A DNA stretch of 64,000 nucleotides from assembly GCA_934045905.1 (NCBI GenBank), contig OW203764.1, forward strand, positions 29,490,900-29,554,899, in the 5' to 3' direction. Position numbers and translations under genes: made by a program. Each line of letters opens with the position of its first letter. The first letter of the stretch is position 1. The notes below the pieces were generated by a model. It did no database searches. It was not told the DNA's origin and saw only the letters and a program-made list of their open reading frames with translations. Source of the stretch: Leuctra nigra. Its lineage: Eukaryota; Arthropoda; Insecta; Plecoptera; Leuctridae. Shown in pieces: positions 1-12,800 of the stretch.

Positions 1-2403
1 TTGCACACTTTCAGCTGTTGGACATTGACAATTCGCCTGGACAGGACACTGATGCAAGCACTCATGGGAGTGACAAATAACTCTAACTTCATGATTCCTG
101 TCTGAGTTGAATGGTGAACATATGTGCATCAGTTTAGTTTTATCGGCATTTATGGTTAGTTCTTTATCGTGGGTCCATTTCAAAATATTATCTAAATCTT
201 CTTGCAAGTTATCATTAACTGTTTTCAAAGATTTATGAGAAGATAGAAGTAAAATGTCATCCGCATATAGATATATCGCACAATTTTTTATGATCTTTAC
301 GACGTTATTAATGTATATCAAGAATAAGGTAGGTCCTAAAACCGAACCTTGCGGAACACCAATGTTGCATGACTTTGTTTCACTTCTACTTGATCCTATA
401 TTTACGAAAAATTCTCTGTCCCTGAGGTAACTAATGAACCAAGATAGCAAATTCCCTCTGATACCGATATTTTCTAACGTTTCAATGAGTTTAATATGGT
501 TTATCGTATCGAAAGCTTTGGATAGATCTATGAATAAAGCCAGAATGTGGTTTATATTATTTAAATTATTATTAATATCATCACATAGTGACAGAAAAAG
601 ATCCGATGTACTTTTACCCTTTCTAAATCCGTACTGATTATCCGAAATTATTTTAAATTCTTCGAGATATTCAACTAACCTGGATGCTACACATTTCTCC
701 ATTACTTTCTCTATTATAGGCAGTTTTGCAATTGGTCTGTAATTTCCAAATTTCAAGTGGTTACCTTTTTTGTATATTGGTTTAATTATTGATGATTTCA
801 TAACTTGCGCTACGTTACCCGCCTTGAGACTGAGATTGATATATTTGGTTATAACAGGGGATAGTTTTTCAGACACAAGTTTCAAGTCAACCACGCGGAT
901 ACCATCACTACCCGGACCCTTACGATTATCCATTTCATTTATATACTTTTGTACTTCGTTTTCTTTAATAGGTCTGAAATACATTGATTGTAGGCACCGT
1001 ACATTCTGAGTGTTGATTAGCAAATTTACTGGGCAGTTGATTTTAAGTATTTCGATTTCATCAATAAATGTTTTTGCAAAATTGTTACATATTGTCTCGT
1101 CGTCCAACGTCTTACCCAAATATCTGTGGATCACCTCATCAACTGTGTGTTTCTTGCTCTGACCCATAAAGTTATTAATGATTTCCCAAGTTACTTTTAA
1201 ATTCCCCTTTGACTTTTGAATTAAGTTGCTGTAATATTTAAATTTCCTTCGATTTATAGATTTATTCAAATTATTACGAAACTTATTGTATTCTGATCTT
1301 AATTTAGGTTTGTCTGGATGAGTGCTTCCACATCTTTTCCACTTTTTGAATAAGCGATCCCGTTTCATCATATCTTCAAATAAATCGGGAGTAATCCAGT
1401 CCTTCCTTTCCCTCTTTTTCATTACCTTCACTCGTTGAGTTCTGGCCTTATCGTATTCTCTCGCAAAGGTTTTCTGCACTTGTTCAATTATAGCTACGTC
1501 ATTATCAATACTCAGAAATTCATACCAATCAATTCCGCTTAAACTTTTTTTGAGTAATTTTTCATTAATTAAAGTATGTTGTTTACAAATTGTTCGATTA
1601 CATTGATCTGTTTTCGCAAATTTATTTACAATTAAATGTGTCAAAATCATGTAATGGTCTGATAGTTTGGTAGTCACAATGGCAGATCTGAACTCAGTGA
1701 ATTTACACTTTATGTAGATGTGGTCAATACATGATACAGTTAACTGATTCTCTCTAAACTCTTCTCTTGTAACCTTATTTATGCATTTCATGTATCCGTG
1801 CCCAGCAAGATTATTTTCATATAGTTCGACAACACTATCTTCTTCATCCAATACATTTATATTTACATCACCAATGTATATACTATTGACACATCGTCCC
1901 TCACTCTCTTCAAAAAACACCTCACACTCCTTTATAAATTGAACTCTGCTGTAACTCGGCGGCCGATATATAGCCAAGAATTGAAATTCAATTTTCGAAT
2001 AGTTAAAAGTTATTAGACCTGAAATGGATTCACAACTATGAAAAACATAATCTTGTTCCCTGAATGTGTGTACATCTTTGACAAAAATAACAATTCCTCC
2101 ACCCCTTCTGTTTTCTCGAATTTTATAATAGGCATTATAACCTTCGAGATAACATGTTTGTTCGTATACATAGCTTATACCAATCTCAGTCAAAACAATT
2201 ACATCAATGACCCCAAGATGCCTTTGCATCAGGATAGTGAACTCATCCCAGTTTTTGTTTAGAGACCTTATGTTTAGGTGGGCCACAGTTATACCATTAG
2301 AATACACAATATTATCAATACGAAACCAGTCGTCAATCTCGTCAACCACAGAACAATTATCATTTCCACAATCAATTTCATCTTCATCAGTCCATGTTTG
2401 CAT
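1..2403 (-). CDS. LINE ORF2: APE endonuclease plus reverse transcriptase (partial)
   Basis: I read this frame triplet by triplet from the ATG at 2401-2403 to base 1: 801 codons with no stop. The first ~240 residues are an APE-like endonuclease: VAHLNIRSLN near the start, LTEIGIS, RRGGGIVIFV, AIYRPPS, the IGDVNIN block and SDHY near its end. The reverse transcriptase follows, with NYRPIAKLP, ALFIDLSKAFDTINH, GVPQGSVLGP and the catalytic YADD box encoded near 250-265. The C-terminal part lies beyond the window. The protein nicks target DNA and copies the element RNA at the nick. An ORF open over this length suggests a young insertion. ATG 2403 is chosen because a stop lies just upstream in frame (2416-2418) and it overlaps the ORF1 stop. 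Confidence 0.88.
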   Translation of the reverse strand, partial: MQTWTDEDEIDCGNDNCSVVDEIDDWFRIDNIVYSNGITVAHLNIRSLNKNWDEFTILMQRHLGVIDVIVLTEIGISYVYEQTCYLEGYNAYYKIRENRRGGGIVIFVKDVHTFREQDYVFHSCESISGLITFNYSKIEFQFLAIYRPPSYSRVQFIKECEVFFEESEGRCVNSIYIGDVNINVLDEEDSVVELYENNLAGHGYMKCINKVTREEFRENQLTVSCIDHIYIKCKFTEFRSAIVTTKLSDHYMILTHLIVNKFAKTDQCNRTICKQHTLINEKLLKKSLSGIDWYEFLSIDNDVAIIEQVQKTFAREYDKARTQRVKVMKKRERKDWITPDLFEDMMKRDRLFKKWKRCGSTHPDKPKLRSEYNKFRNNLNKSINRRKFKYYSNLIQKSKGNLKVTWEIINNFMGQSKKHTVDEVIHRYLGKTLDDETICNNFAKTFIDEIEILKINCPVNLLINTQNVRCLQSMYFRPIKENEVQKYINEMDNRKGPGSDGIRVVDLKLVSEKLSPVITKYINLSLKAGNVAQVMKSSIIKPIYKKGNHLKFGNYRPIAKLPIIEKVMEKCVASRLVEYLEEFKIISDNQYGFRKGKSTSDLFLSLCDDINNNLNNINHILALFIDLSKAFDTINHIKLIETLENIGIRGNLLSWFISYLRDREFFVNIGSSRSETKSCNIGVPQGSVLGPTLFLIYINNVVKIIKNCAIYLYADDILLLSSHKSLKTVNDNLQEDLDNILKWTHDKELTINADKTKLMHICSPFNSDRNHEVRVICHSHECLHQCPVQANCQCPTAESVQ

Positions 2404-3168
2404 TGGGTTTAACCACTAGAAAGTCAAGGTCAGTGACTGAATTAACTCTTATAATCTTGCTCGACGCGTCTGATTTTCTGACCAAAATCTGACCACGTTG
2501 GACCCAGACAAATTTATAATCTAGCTCTTTAGCACGTTGTTTAGTTTGCCACAATAAATCCGCGTAGTACGGAGACAGATTTTCATTTATATAAATACGA
2601 ACAGTACCTGAGCCGTCAGTCACAATGTCTGAATTTGAGACTACCTGACGCTTTGCCGCTAGGAACTCCTCTCGTTTTTCCTGGAGCAGAACTTCACGAT
2701 GATCTTCTCAATGCGACCTTGAACTCGCCGTGGGACTCGATGGGCTGCTTCAATCTCGGACTTTTCAAGACTAACGCCGATCTTCCGAGCTATGGCCAGG
2801 ACAATTCCCTCAACGTCTTCGTCTTCTCTCACCTCGACGTTTAAGATTTCGATGTTAGACCTCCTCCCGTACTGTTCAAGGTGATTTAGCCTGGAAGACA
2901 GGTCAGCAATCTGCCGGTCCTTCACGTCCACCCTCGCCTCGAGGTCAATCACCTGCCGCTTGATGTCGTCTAGCACTTCGAGTTTAATGCTAATCCCTTT
3001 AACTTCTTCACGTAATTCGTGCACAATGTTCAATTTATTATTAATATCCTTTAACACATCCGAATTGTCAAATGTGAAGTTATCGTCGCCGTCGCCCGTT
3101 GGCGTACCCGATTTAGGTTTAAGTTTTGGTGGCATTACGTCCAACAAAACTCGTTTCCTGCACAGCAC
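2387..3168 (-). pseudogene. LINE ORF1 (coiled-coil RNA-binding protein), frameshifted
   Basis: The N-terminal part (3168 to about 2659) has a basic start (likely initiating at MPPKLKPK, 3133), then a long coiled coil with heptads, then the HLEQYGRRSNIEILNV and AAHRVPRR signatures typical of L1/CR1-type ORF1 proteins. The reading frame closes at 2659, but the expected continuation (EEFLAAKR, then a C-terminal domain with NENLSPYYADLLW) runs in another frame to the stop at 2387. The frames connect if one base is missing in the run of five T (plus strand) near 2672-2676. This is either a real inactivating deletion or a homopolymer sequencing error. The family binds element RNA and assists reverse transcription. 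Confidence 0.75.
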
Positions 3169-3244
3169 ACGAATTGACTCGGAGCTACCCTATAGCACAA
3201 CCTTCCTCGTCGAGAGTTCGCGAGCGAATGTGCGAATGTATTAG

Positions 3245-3747
3245 GAACAAAAATAAAAAATAGTGATGGTTTAAATAAATGTGTATATTTTACATATTAT
3301 TAAAGCTTTTATATAACATATAGTATCACCTATAAACACAATATGGAATTGGCAATCACATTATAAGCATGAACATTTTGTAATGGATAACTATTTTCGA
3401 TACCTACTCTGAATGATGTCACAACACTTAACATATACCTAACATCAGAGAGGTAAATTTAACCTTCACTAATAAAATATATATATCGATAGATCCACAT
3501 CAATTACCGACTTGTCTCGATTCCTTTTCTCGAGGTAGTAATGATGGTGTAGGCAAAACAAACGTACCTTTTGCCATCTCAGCTAACTAGAAAGTGGGCA
3601 AGTAGCAATGTTAAGTTGGCATTAGGTTTGATGAGGAGGAAATTCGACCATTCCTCGGCTCTTCAGCTGAGGCAGACAATAATGTAATAGATTAGGGGAA
3701 TGAACACATAAACGAGCAAGAGAGAAAGCTAAACTAGGAATTGTGCT
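3245..3747 (-). other. Probable DDAH 3' UTR and downstream DNA
   Basis: AT-rich sequence between the DDAH stop and the LINE. No AATAAA on the minus strand was seen here, so the true poly(A) site is unclear and the LINE may have landed in the UTR. No coding signal was found. Confidence 0.35.
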
Positions 3748-3873
3748 CTAGAGGCTGCGAATGTGACGAGTGCGTCGAAATAGTAAACAACAAGATGTTA
3801 ATCCACTGCCGACTTTTGCCAATTCAGACATGTTTAGAGTACGTCTGGCAAAATCCACTTTTTCTTCGAAGAC
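3748..3873 (-). CDS. Ddah: DDAH coding exon 6 (catalytic Cys, stop)
   Basis: Residues 229-269 and TAG at 3748-3750. It contains MSELAKVGSGLTSCC; Cys256 aligns with the nucleophile. The last twelve residues (LLFRRTRHIRSL) diverge from the usual family end. Confidence 0.9.
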   Translation of the reverse strand, partial: VFEEKVDFARRTLNMSELAKVGSGLTSCCLLFRRTRHIRSL

Positions 3874-6800
3874 CTGAAAATTGGAAATGAGACAATAAAT
3901 TTCCTTTCAAAGAAAAATATTACTGAGAATGACATAATATTTATTTACAAGCACACTTTGGGTCCACTACATTCTATAATTTATAAAAGTAATATGAATG
4001 AGTACCTATACATTAATTACACAACTAAAACTGCTACATTAGCAAACAATTAGAAAGTTTGTTTGCAATTCCAAGAGAATAATTCAATTGTACAGGACTC
4101 CTCCATTTTTAACTCAATACCTATAGAATAGATATGTTTAAAACAAGTAAAAATCATCTCAATAACTACCATACCTGTTTGAATCAGCTCTTCTTACCCA
4201 ATAATTGATTTTTGATTATATTTTGATTATTTTTAAAAAATTATACAGACCGGATAAAATAAATCTAACGGAGACTTGTTCGATACATTTCAATCAAGTA
4301 ACACTTACTTTGCAGGAGGCGGGAATCTCATCTTCTGTTCTATGTACAAGGGTTCCGTTCATGTACAACACATTTGCAGCAATATCCTCAGGTACGGTGA
4401 GAGTCTGATAGCTGAAAGTGGCTTCCCTCTCAATCCTCTGAAGCAGACACAGAAACAAATTATCAGTACAATTCTACTGAAAGCAGTGGGAGAAATTGAT
4501 GAATCCTCATAAGGTTTTAAAACAAGTATAAAAATTAGTGAAAGGGTAAATGTGGGCCTGAGCCTTTCAGCTCCTCTACAGATATTTTTGTTGAAAAATT
4601 GAAGGACAACTCTGGGGAGCCAAAATTATACTAATTTCTCATCAAAGGGCTGTAAGACACATTGCCACAATCAAATGATCGATTGGCTAACTTCGTTGCA
4701 GAGGTCTGACATCACCCCAAATCTCCCCGGCCCCAGTTTGACCAGCGGTAATAAGGAGGAGAGAGTAATGAGTGTTAGTACTACATGTGCTGTGTACCTT
4801 GAGAACATCGCGCGCAGCGGGGGACGTGCCGACACAGATCACATCCGGACCTGCCATCGAGACGAGACTCTTCAAATGACGAGATTCTGTCACCTGAACA
4901 AGAAAACATAAATCTTAGGACAGCTATCTGTGAAAATGGAATAATTTCTACAAAGTGGACTTTGTATGTGGAACTTATTCTACTTGGACCTTGATAGAAA
5001 AGGGGGGTGGTTGCTTGCTTTGTTATCTTCGAAGTAGCAGAGCAGCAGGGGTGATGCAATGCAATGTACTGTTGTTTAAAACTAACAAATTAAAATGTTT
5101 TCTTTGCAATTAAACATTTATTTTTATTTTTATTGCAAAAATCAAAACTTAAAACAATGGAAAGGATGTATAAACTGAAAGAGTACTTTTAGGTATCATC
5201 ATTATCAGGGCCGGACTGGCCCCTGGCGGCTAGGCGGCGATCGCCGCCGAGGCCCCTGGCTATTGAGGCCCCTAGATTGTGTATAACATACTTTTTTATC
5301 ATCAAAAAATCCATTGAAAGATACCAGAAGTAAAAGAGCGCCTTGCGTGGCAGGTTGGGGGCCTCAAATAAACCCATCTTCCATTAACTTCATGGTGAAC
5401 GTTTTGCAGCCAAATATACATTTTTACAATCCCAAAACGATTCATATATATTACAAAAGTTCAAAAAGTGCTCTTTGGGACAGGCTGGGGGCCTCTTCTA
5501 TTTAAATGGTTCTTCCAATAACAGCATTTTGAGCATTTTGAAGCCATTTAGGTACACGATTTTGCAATCCCAAAATCAATTGAAAATTAACAAAAATCTA
5601 AAAAAAAAACCTGCTCGCCAGTCTGGGGGCCTCTTAGTATGAACATCATTTAATATTATATTTATGTTGTACATTTTGCAGCCCAACCAATACTCATTTT
5701 TACATCCCAAAATGATTTAATAATTACAAAATTCGAGAAGCGCTCAGCAGGCTGGGGGCATTTAAATTTGTCTTCATTAACTTTTTGTTACCTACGCATT
5801 ATGCAGCAAAATACACATTTTTAAAGTCCCAAAAACAAATTAAAAATTATAAAATTTCAAAAGCGCCCTGCGGGGCTGGCGGGGGCCTCTTATATTTGGA
5901 CATTTTGAAGTCAAATACACGATTTTACAATCCCAAAATCTTTTGGAAATAAACAAAAATCCAAAAAGGGCCCTGCGGGGCAGGTTTGTCGCATTTTCCA
6001 TTTTTTTCATCTGGGGCTTAACGACGCACTGTTCTGCAGCGAGGCTAATGGCGACGGAAAATCATTATTTTTATTTTCCATTAACTTTATGTTTGACATT
6101 TGGTGCCAAATACACATTTTTAGATCACAAAATCGCTTAAATAAATACAAATTATCAAAATTCGCCCTGCGGGGCAGGCTGGGTTAATTCTTTAATTTCA
6201 ATCGTTGATAGCATCTTAGCTCAAACTAATACACGTTTTTATAATCGCAAAATCGTTTTAAAAGTGACTGAAATTGAAAATTTTCTCTGCGGGGCAGAAT
6301 TTGGGTACATTTAACTTCACTTTCTGTTAGCCTCATTTTGAAAAATACAAGTTTACATAATCCCAAAATCATTTTAAGAATGACAGTAAATCAAAAAGCG
6401 CCCTGCCATTATTGGCAGGCCTATCTGTTATGTTTTTCTTGTGAAAAAATGAACTTAAAAAATCACCAAATTGTTTTAAAATTTCATTTTAAACTTTTAA
6501 AAATCCAAAAATCGCCCTGCGGGGCAGGTTGGTGGGCAGCTTTCTCCAAAATACTTTTAAATAGTAATAATAGCCGCCGAGGCCCCTGACGAGCCAGTCC
6601 GGCACTGATCATTATTTACCAGGTAAGTATAGCAAGTTTATGTTGCTGTTGTATAAAATTTTAAATTTAAACAGTTTTCAGTTGCCTATAAAAGTTTTTC
6701 TACAACTTATCACCTAAAAATAATTGAAACCACTAGAATTTAAAAAAAAACAGTATGATCGTTCAGTTAAGATATCAATACACATAGAATGTGATCGAAA

Positions 6801-9800
6801 AGAGATTGAAGAATGCTTCTTCTTTTGTCTAAAACGATGTTACAACTGTCAGCTCACAGCTAAGAGTTGATCTACGAGCATACTGACAGGTTATAATTTA
6901 ATGCCGAGGTGGGAATGTTTCTGACAGACACCTACCTTGACTGGCGTGCAAGGGAACTCTGGAAATGCAGCGGCGACTCCTCTCGCCCCCGCCTCATTTG
7001 TCCACTCAGAAAGTCCCACAAAGAACTCCCGACCTGTCAACACAACGTCATCAAGTCATTAGGCAATCAAAATACCTAAAGAAACATTGCCTTTACTGAG
7101 AAGTCGTGATAAAAAGAACGTGAATCTGTGAAGTTAAATGTTAAAACAGTTTATTGGCCCTGTAATCATTATATGAAAGAGTGTGGCACGAATTACTTCT
7201 GGCCAATTTACGCTCCACATTAGTAAACTGTTTTGAGAAAATGAGATGTTTCTATCGTATCATTCTACTTTACTTATACCAAGAGAGAGGGGACTACTAC
7301 ATAAATATGCTCCATTTTGTTAGTACGTGAATTATATTCCCCTTCTCCCATCATGGCGAAGATAGTACATGATCGCTGATACTCTAGTATCTAGAGGCAT
7401 TTAAATGCTTGAAGCTCGAAAAATAATACAAATTATATAGGATGGAAATTTCTTTTTAATTTAGCTTCGACCTCCATAAATCATCACATTTGGTATACAG
7501 GAAAAACTTTAATATTTGAAACATTGGTGCGACCACAGACTAGTTATAGCCTTGTGTTGTGCGTCCAAAATAATTGCAAAAGTAGATTGCAAACAGTTTG
7601 ATAATTTGACAAGTTTGACAAGTAAGCACTTAAAGGCCTTGGCCAGGTTGCTTCAGCTTCTAAATAATAATGTGACAATAATGATTTTATCCAATATTCC
7701 AAAAAATCAAATCGATCCGACAATCACAACGATCACAATGTGACAATTAAACTCTTGCCGCAACCCGCCACACACTGAACGCAAGCCCGCAACGCATGGA
7801 GCAGTGACGTCAGTGCGAGGGACCGCCCTGCAAGCCAGCCCGCGGCCGGCCGCGTGCTCTTACGCTGCAGCAACCTCCTAACTCTATGCCGATACATGGT
7901 ATCAAATATCAAATAAGTCAAATGTCCCCGGGTTTAACCGTAATTTACCAAGAAATTTTTCCCGAAAATTATTTCAAACTCGTCCACTTAGTAGTGGTTT
8001 CTTAGATACCTACAATCTGATTTCCAGACAGATTTCGGCGATGCATTCAGTAATTCGTACATTCGCACAAGGAAGTAATTCGCACTTAAATCTATTTGTA
8101 ATGTCATAATCAGTCTCTGTAAAGTGGTTTGAACAAACTATAGTGATTATTTAGTAGGAGTAAAGTTGTCTCTGGTAATGTTATGAAGCCACTGTTTATA
8201 TCTGTCTGCTGATGACTGAAGGAAATCGATGAAAAGAGAGTTTAATTCCATCCGCGCCTACACATTTTGAAGTAGTGTTACATTTATATACACATCATTC
8301 TTTAACCATTATTACGGTTTTTCACACGCAAGTAAAAAATTTAAACTGAAACATACATTTTTCACTTCTATTTATTCACTGCTATAGTCACGTGTGTAAA
8401 CGCTTTTATAATCACCATTTCAATTGTCTATAATAATGATATACCTACTAATTACTATTATGAAATAAAATCACTATACATCCAAAGTTATTTACTTGCT
8501 AGTCTTGCTACTGTCCAGCCTTTCTCGCATAAAATAAAAACACACCACCTATTCATGAAACCACACAAATTAACTGAAGACACAGTCAACGCGCTGCATC
8601 CTGCTGTCTTGACGCCGAGCGATCCCTCGCACTGACGTCAGTGCCCCATCCGTGACCGGAAACTAAGAAGGGGTGAAATTCTGCTCATGGGCCGAAAACA
8701 ACATTTTTTTTGACGCCTCAGATCTTCCGACATCAACTACCATCCATTGAAACACATACCTTAGGAAGTCGTACTGGGGCTTTAACCCGTTCAAACTGAC
8801 TGTTTGATACAGGTGGAGTTAAATTTAGGTCGGGGGACTCGATCACCCTCTCTCCCCCATTTATACTAAAGTCAATTTAATAAAAAGTATGTATATAAAA
8901 ACTAATAAGATTCCCCCCTACAAATGTATTTCTGCTTACACCCCTACCTAGTTAGGTAACGAAATTATTATCAAAAATAATAAATACCAGTGATGGTCGG
9001 ACACACAGAAACGGGGAACTCTCTCCATTTGTAGAATTGATTAAAATATTGAACGTATACATCTAGCATGTAGACAAACAAAACATTATTTGTGGGATGA
9101 ATAGTACGTAGTGAATAGTACCTAATTGATACCAGGCATGTCATACGTCACACATAGATTTTCCCGCCAAAATGTCACACGCAAGTTTATTGTGTTATTT
9201 TATGAATGAAATGTAATTTTTCGGGTAATAAGTGTACTATTTGTCATTTTGTGTGTGTTGATATTTACAATTACAATAAAAAAATGTCAGGAGGCTTAGG
9301 TACCTACTACCTATTGAGTAGTAGGTACTCTTGAGTGAAGGTGGCCAGTTAATTGATTGTGGACATAATACGAGAAGCAGCTGCTTGCTTGTGCAAGGAA
9401 GCATGGAAGACGGGAAAGGTGTTCGTTGCGCTCATTGAATTATCTCTTATAATAGACAGCACAACGTCGACGCTGACGCTACGAACACAGCAGATGCCTA
9501 ATTGTGCGGAAACGGAAATAGTCCTAAATAACTGACCTACACATTTCCTAGACACCAATTAAATGCAATTTATCCATTAATAAAGTCGTCGAGCGTCCCC
9601 TGATCTTGTGATCAAGTTCCCTTCAGTTATTCAAGTAGAGTAGCGTGGTAGTATGGTGGTAGGCTCAAGGAGGTAACACCTCCTTGGCTGGAGTTGGTTT
9701 AGCAAGCTTGTACCCAACTTATAAAATAAGTATTATGGAAGCGCGACGGCGCGAGTGCACCTAATATTGTGCGTTCATTGTTCATGAGAGGAGAGGATAT

Positions 9801-12800
9801 ACTTTTACCATCGACTACCAAATACTAAATACAAATGAATCAGAATCTAAGAAAATGGGCCCGTTGATGACGTAATTGAGCGAGAGAAGCGAGCGTCTCC
9901 TTTTGGCTCTTTTGGCACGGACCTCTGTTTTTTTGTTTTTTTTTTGTTTGTTTGTCTGTCGTCTGCTCGTATACAGGTCACACCGTTTATTCGATCGAGC
10001 TGAAATTTTGCACACATGTCCAGACCAAATATGAGATTTGCAGACCCTAATTTTTTTGAAATCCCCTGATTGGTTCAAATTTTAGAAAAATTATCTTTCG
10101 ATTGGTCCGTTCAATCAATTTGAAATTTAGCAAAGTCATTGCAACCAACATTTTACCCAATCATAAAAAGTTTCAGCAAAATCCTCCCATTGGTTCAAAT
10201 TTGAAACCATTTTTCCTGTGATTTTTGAAATTTAAACTAGAACCGATTGACCGACCAACTTAAAACTTCGCATGGTCATTGGTAGCAACATTTAAGGTAT
10301 TTTTGCCAATTTTCAGTCTAATTTGTAGTTATTTTCAAAAGATTTTGTAATTTTAGGGACATTTTGTGTGTTGGCTGTCAAATTCACGGCGACTTCGAAT
10401 CTTCAGTTCAAGGCAAGGTAGTTAGAGCAGAAAGTTTCAAACGAAATGAAACTAATAATGACCGTTCAACAGATTGATCTGATATTGTGTACACAGTAAT
10501 ATCATATCATATGAGTGGTCCCAGGTATATTGTTTGAAAGATATCCTGTGATTTTTGAAACTTAACAAGGAACCGTTCAATCAAAGGTTTAATCGATCAA
10601 CTTAAAACTTAGCAAGGTTATTGGGACCAATATTTTTGGAGATTTTGGAGATATTTATTTATACAAGTCTGTGACGAAATTCAAGAATTATTGGCTTTTA
10701 ATGACATTTTCGACAGACATAATTTCGGTTCGAGGTGTTGCGTGTATCCGTGCTCGCTCATCAACGCGTTACTCAGAGCGTTTTCCTAGTATAAATTTAC
10801 AACATTCAGAAATTACACGACATTTTCACTTGCTGATCAAAGTACGTAAGAATGAGTGAACGCATTTGAAATTGCGTAAGCTGACAATACGTATTGTACC
10901 TAGACACACTTTCGTTGACAAGATCGAATCATCATTTAAGAAGGTAATTTTTTAGCCATTGAGATGGTCTCAATCTGGGTCCACTGCACCGCTTTTGCAT
11001 TTTCCGTTTTTATTCTTACAGCTTATCACAAATCCACAAACCGTTCACGGTAGACTTGTGATTGGTTTATAGAAAAAAACGGAAAACGTAAAACGCAAAA
11101 AACGGTCTGTGTACCCAGCTTTATATTAAAATTCTAACAGAAAACTACTGGCACTGACATCAATCATCACGGTAACTTCCTTTATTTGATCGACCTGACT
11201 GACAGGTCGGAGATGTTTTGTTTATGTTCCACATTCGGGAATGCATTTCTCTCTGGGTGATCAAATGTAAGTTCTAGAACAACAGTCGCATGTTACATGA
11301 CCGGCCGGCTTCCTCTGGCTCCACGTGGTGTTTACTGACCTGTGAACAGGACGTCGCCTCCATCCAACTTGGCCGCCTCGTCAGCAATCTCCACGATAGG
11401 CATGTCCAACTCCTTCTTCAGCACAGCACGCACAGTCTCCACCTGCACAACACAAGGCAGCGAGTCAGCACAATGACAAGACGCATGTTCTGACGAAACA
11501 AGATCTTGGCACGATTCAGTTGCATGGCAATTAGTCAACTGCAACGCATCGATGTTCTAACTCGAAGTAAGTAGGTACCTATTTGCATTATTTGCGTCAA
11601 CCTACTCTGTAACCTCATCGCCTCCACGGGTGTTTATAGGCGAAACCTAGCTGTAGAATGAGCAAATTTTACCACTGCACAAATAAATAAGTCGAATGCG
11701 TTTGTACGACCATACGTTATTTACTTAAATAAATCAAAACCTACATAAAATGATAATTTGTATCTTTAATTCCTTTTTTAATTTGGTTTTGTACCAAAAA
11801 AGCCAACTGTTCATTTCATGTTGATCTAGTGGAACCAGCAGGTAGCAGCTGGCTGGGCAATATTTCGGGGTTCCTCGGCACAAAAGTGTTCAAGCAGAAG
11901 AAATAACCTAATGAAACGAAATTCTCAAAATAATTAATTTTTTCCTTTTACTAAATGTCTATTTTATTACGACTCTTCTATACTCATATTGCTTCAGGGA
12001 ATGACGTTAGTTATACTCTGTGAATAGTTAAATATGTAATATTTTATTGATGCTGTATAAAAAGGTGCATGGTGTGGAAAGTTGCAAGGTGGCCCACTAA
12101 GGTCCTAGTGACTTCTTTTGTTAGAAGAACCTTTGTTTGTTTTGTTATCCATTATTTGTGGGAGAAAAGACGTAATTTCTTTTCATCTTTACCATCATTT
12201 CAAACAAATTACTGAAGACTAGTTTATCATACGTACGTTCATCTTCAGACAGCATCTGGCCACTAGGAATGAAGATTATTATTTACTCAAGAAATTTCAG
12301 CGACGACCAAGACTAAAAATATGAATGAATACTGATGAGTTCCTCAAGTACTTTCATTCATGGTATTTGAATAACTAATTTACATCAAACTACAGTTCGT
12401 TACAAATGATTCAACTCTGTCGATAGATTGTTACATCAGTCACGACAATTACTTTTTTACATCTGGGTAAGTGGAAATGAAAATGAGATCATCACGTATA
12501 ATACCATTTACCTGTTTGCCGGCCGCCGCCAAAACAAGTAGGTATTACATCATTGACACTGCAGGCTTGGCATAATATGTTGGTCGGTACAGGGAGTAGC
12601 AACTACATTGTCACACGATATCTGGCCGACCTTTCCCCTCATAAACTCCCAAGTGAAGCTGATTTAGCATTCAATTCACGACCACTCAGACATAGCGTTC
12701 AATTGAGAGCCATTCAAATCTGATGTCGTTGAAAAGTGTTCGTCTGGATTGGAGTGGTGATCCCTCCAGGGCGCGAGGCAATGCAGAGATGGGAGTTTGA

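Larger units (their letters stand above)
1..3244 (-). mobile_element. Non-LTR retrotransposon (LINE), 3' end beyond the left edge
   Basis: The minus strand carries the classic two-ORF LINE layout: a coiled-coil ORF1 followed by an ORF2 with an APE-type endonuclease and a reverse transcriptase. ORF2 starts inside the end of ORF1 in another frame (17-nt overlap). The endonuclease type and RT motifs fit the CR1/Jockey side of the non-LTR tree; the exact clade cannot be settled by eye. The 5' boundary near 3,244 is a guess, since no target-site duplication can be tested with the 3' end missing. The element points the same way as DDAH and lies about 500 bp past its stop codon, so it is in or just beyond that gene's 3' UTR. 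Confidence 0.9.

Noticed and set aside
9640..9720. tRNA-like segment (GTGGTAGTATGGTGGTAGG)
   Set aside because: Box A-like only; no box B and no cloverleaf could be drawn.
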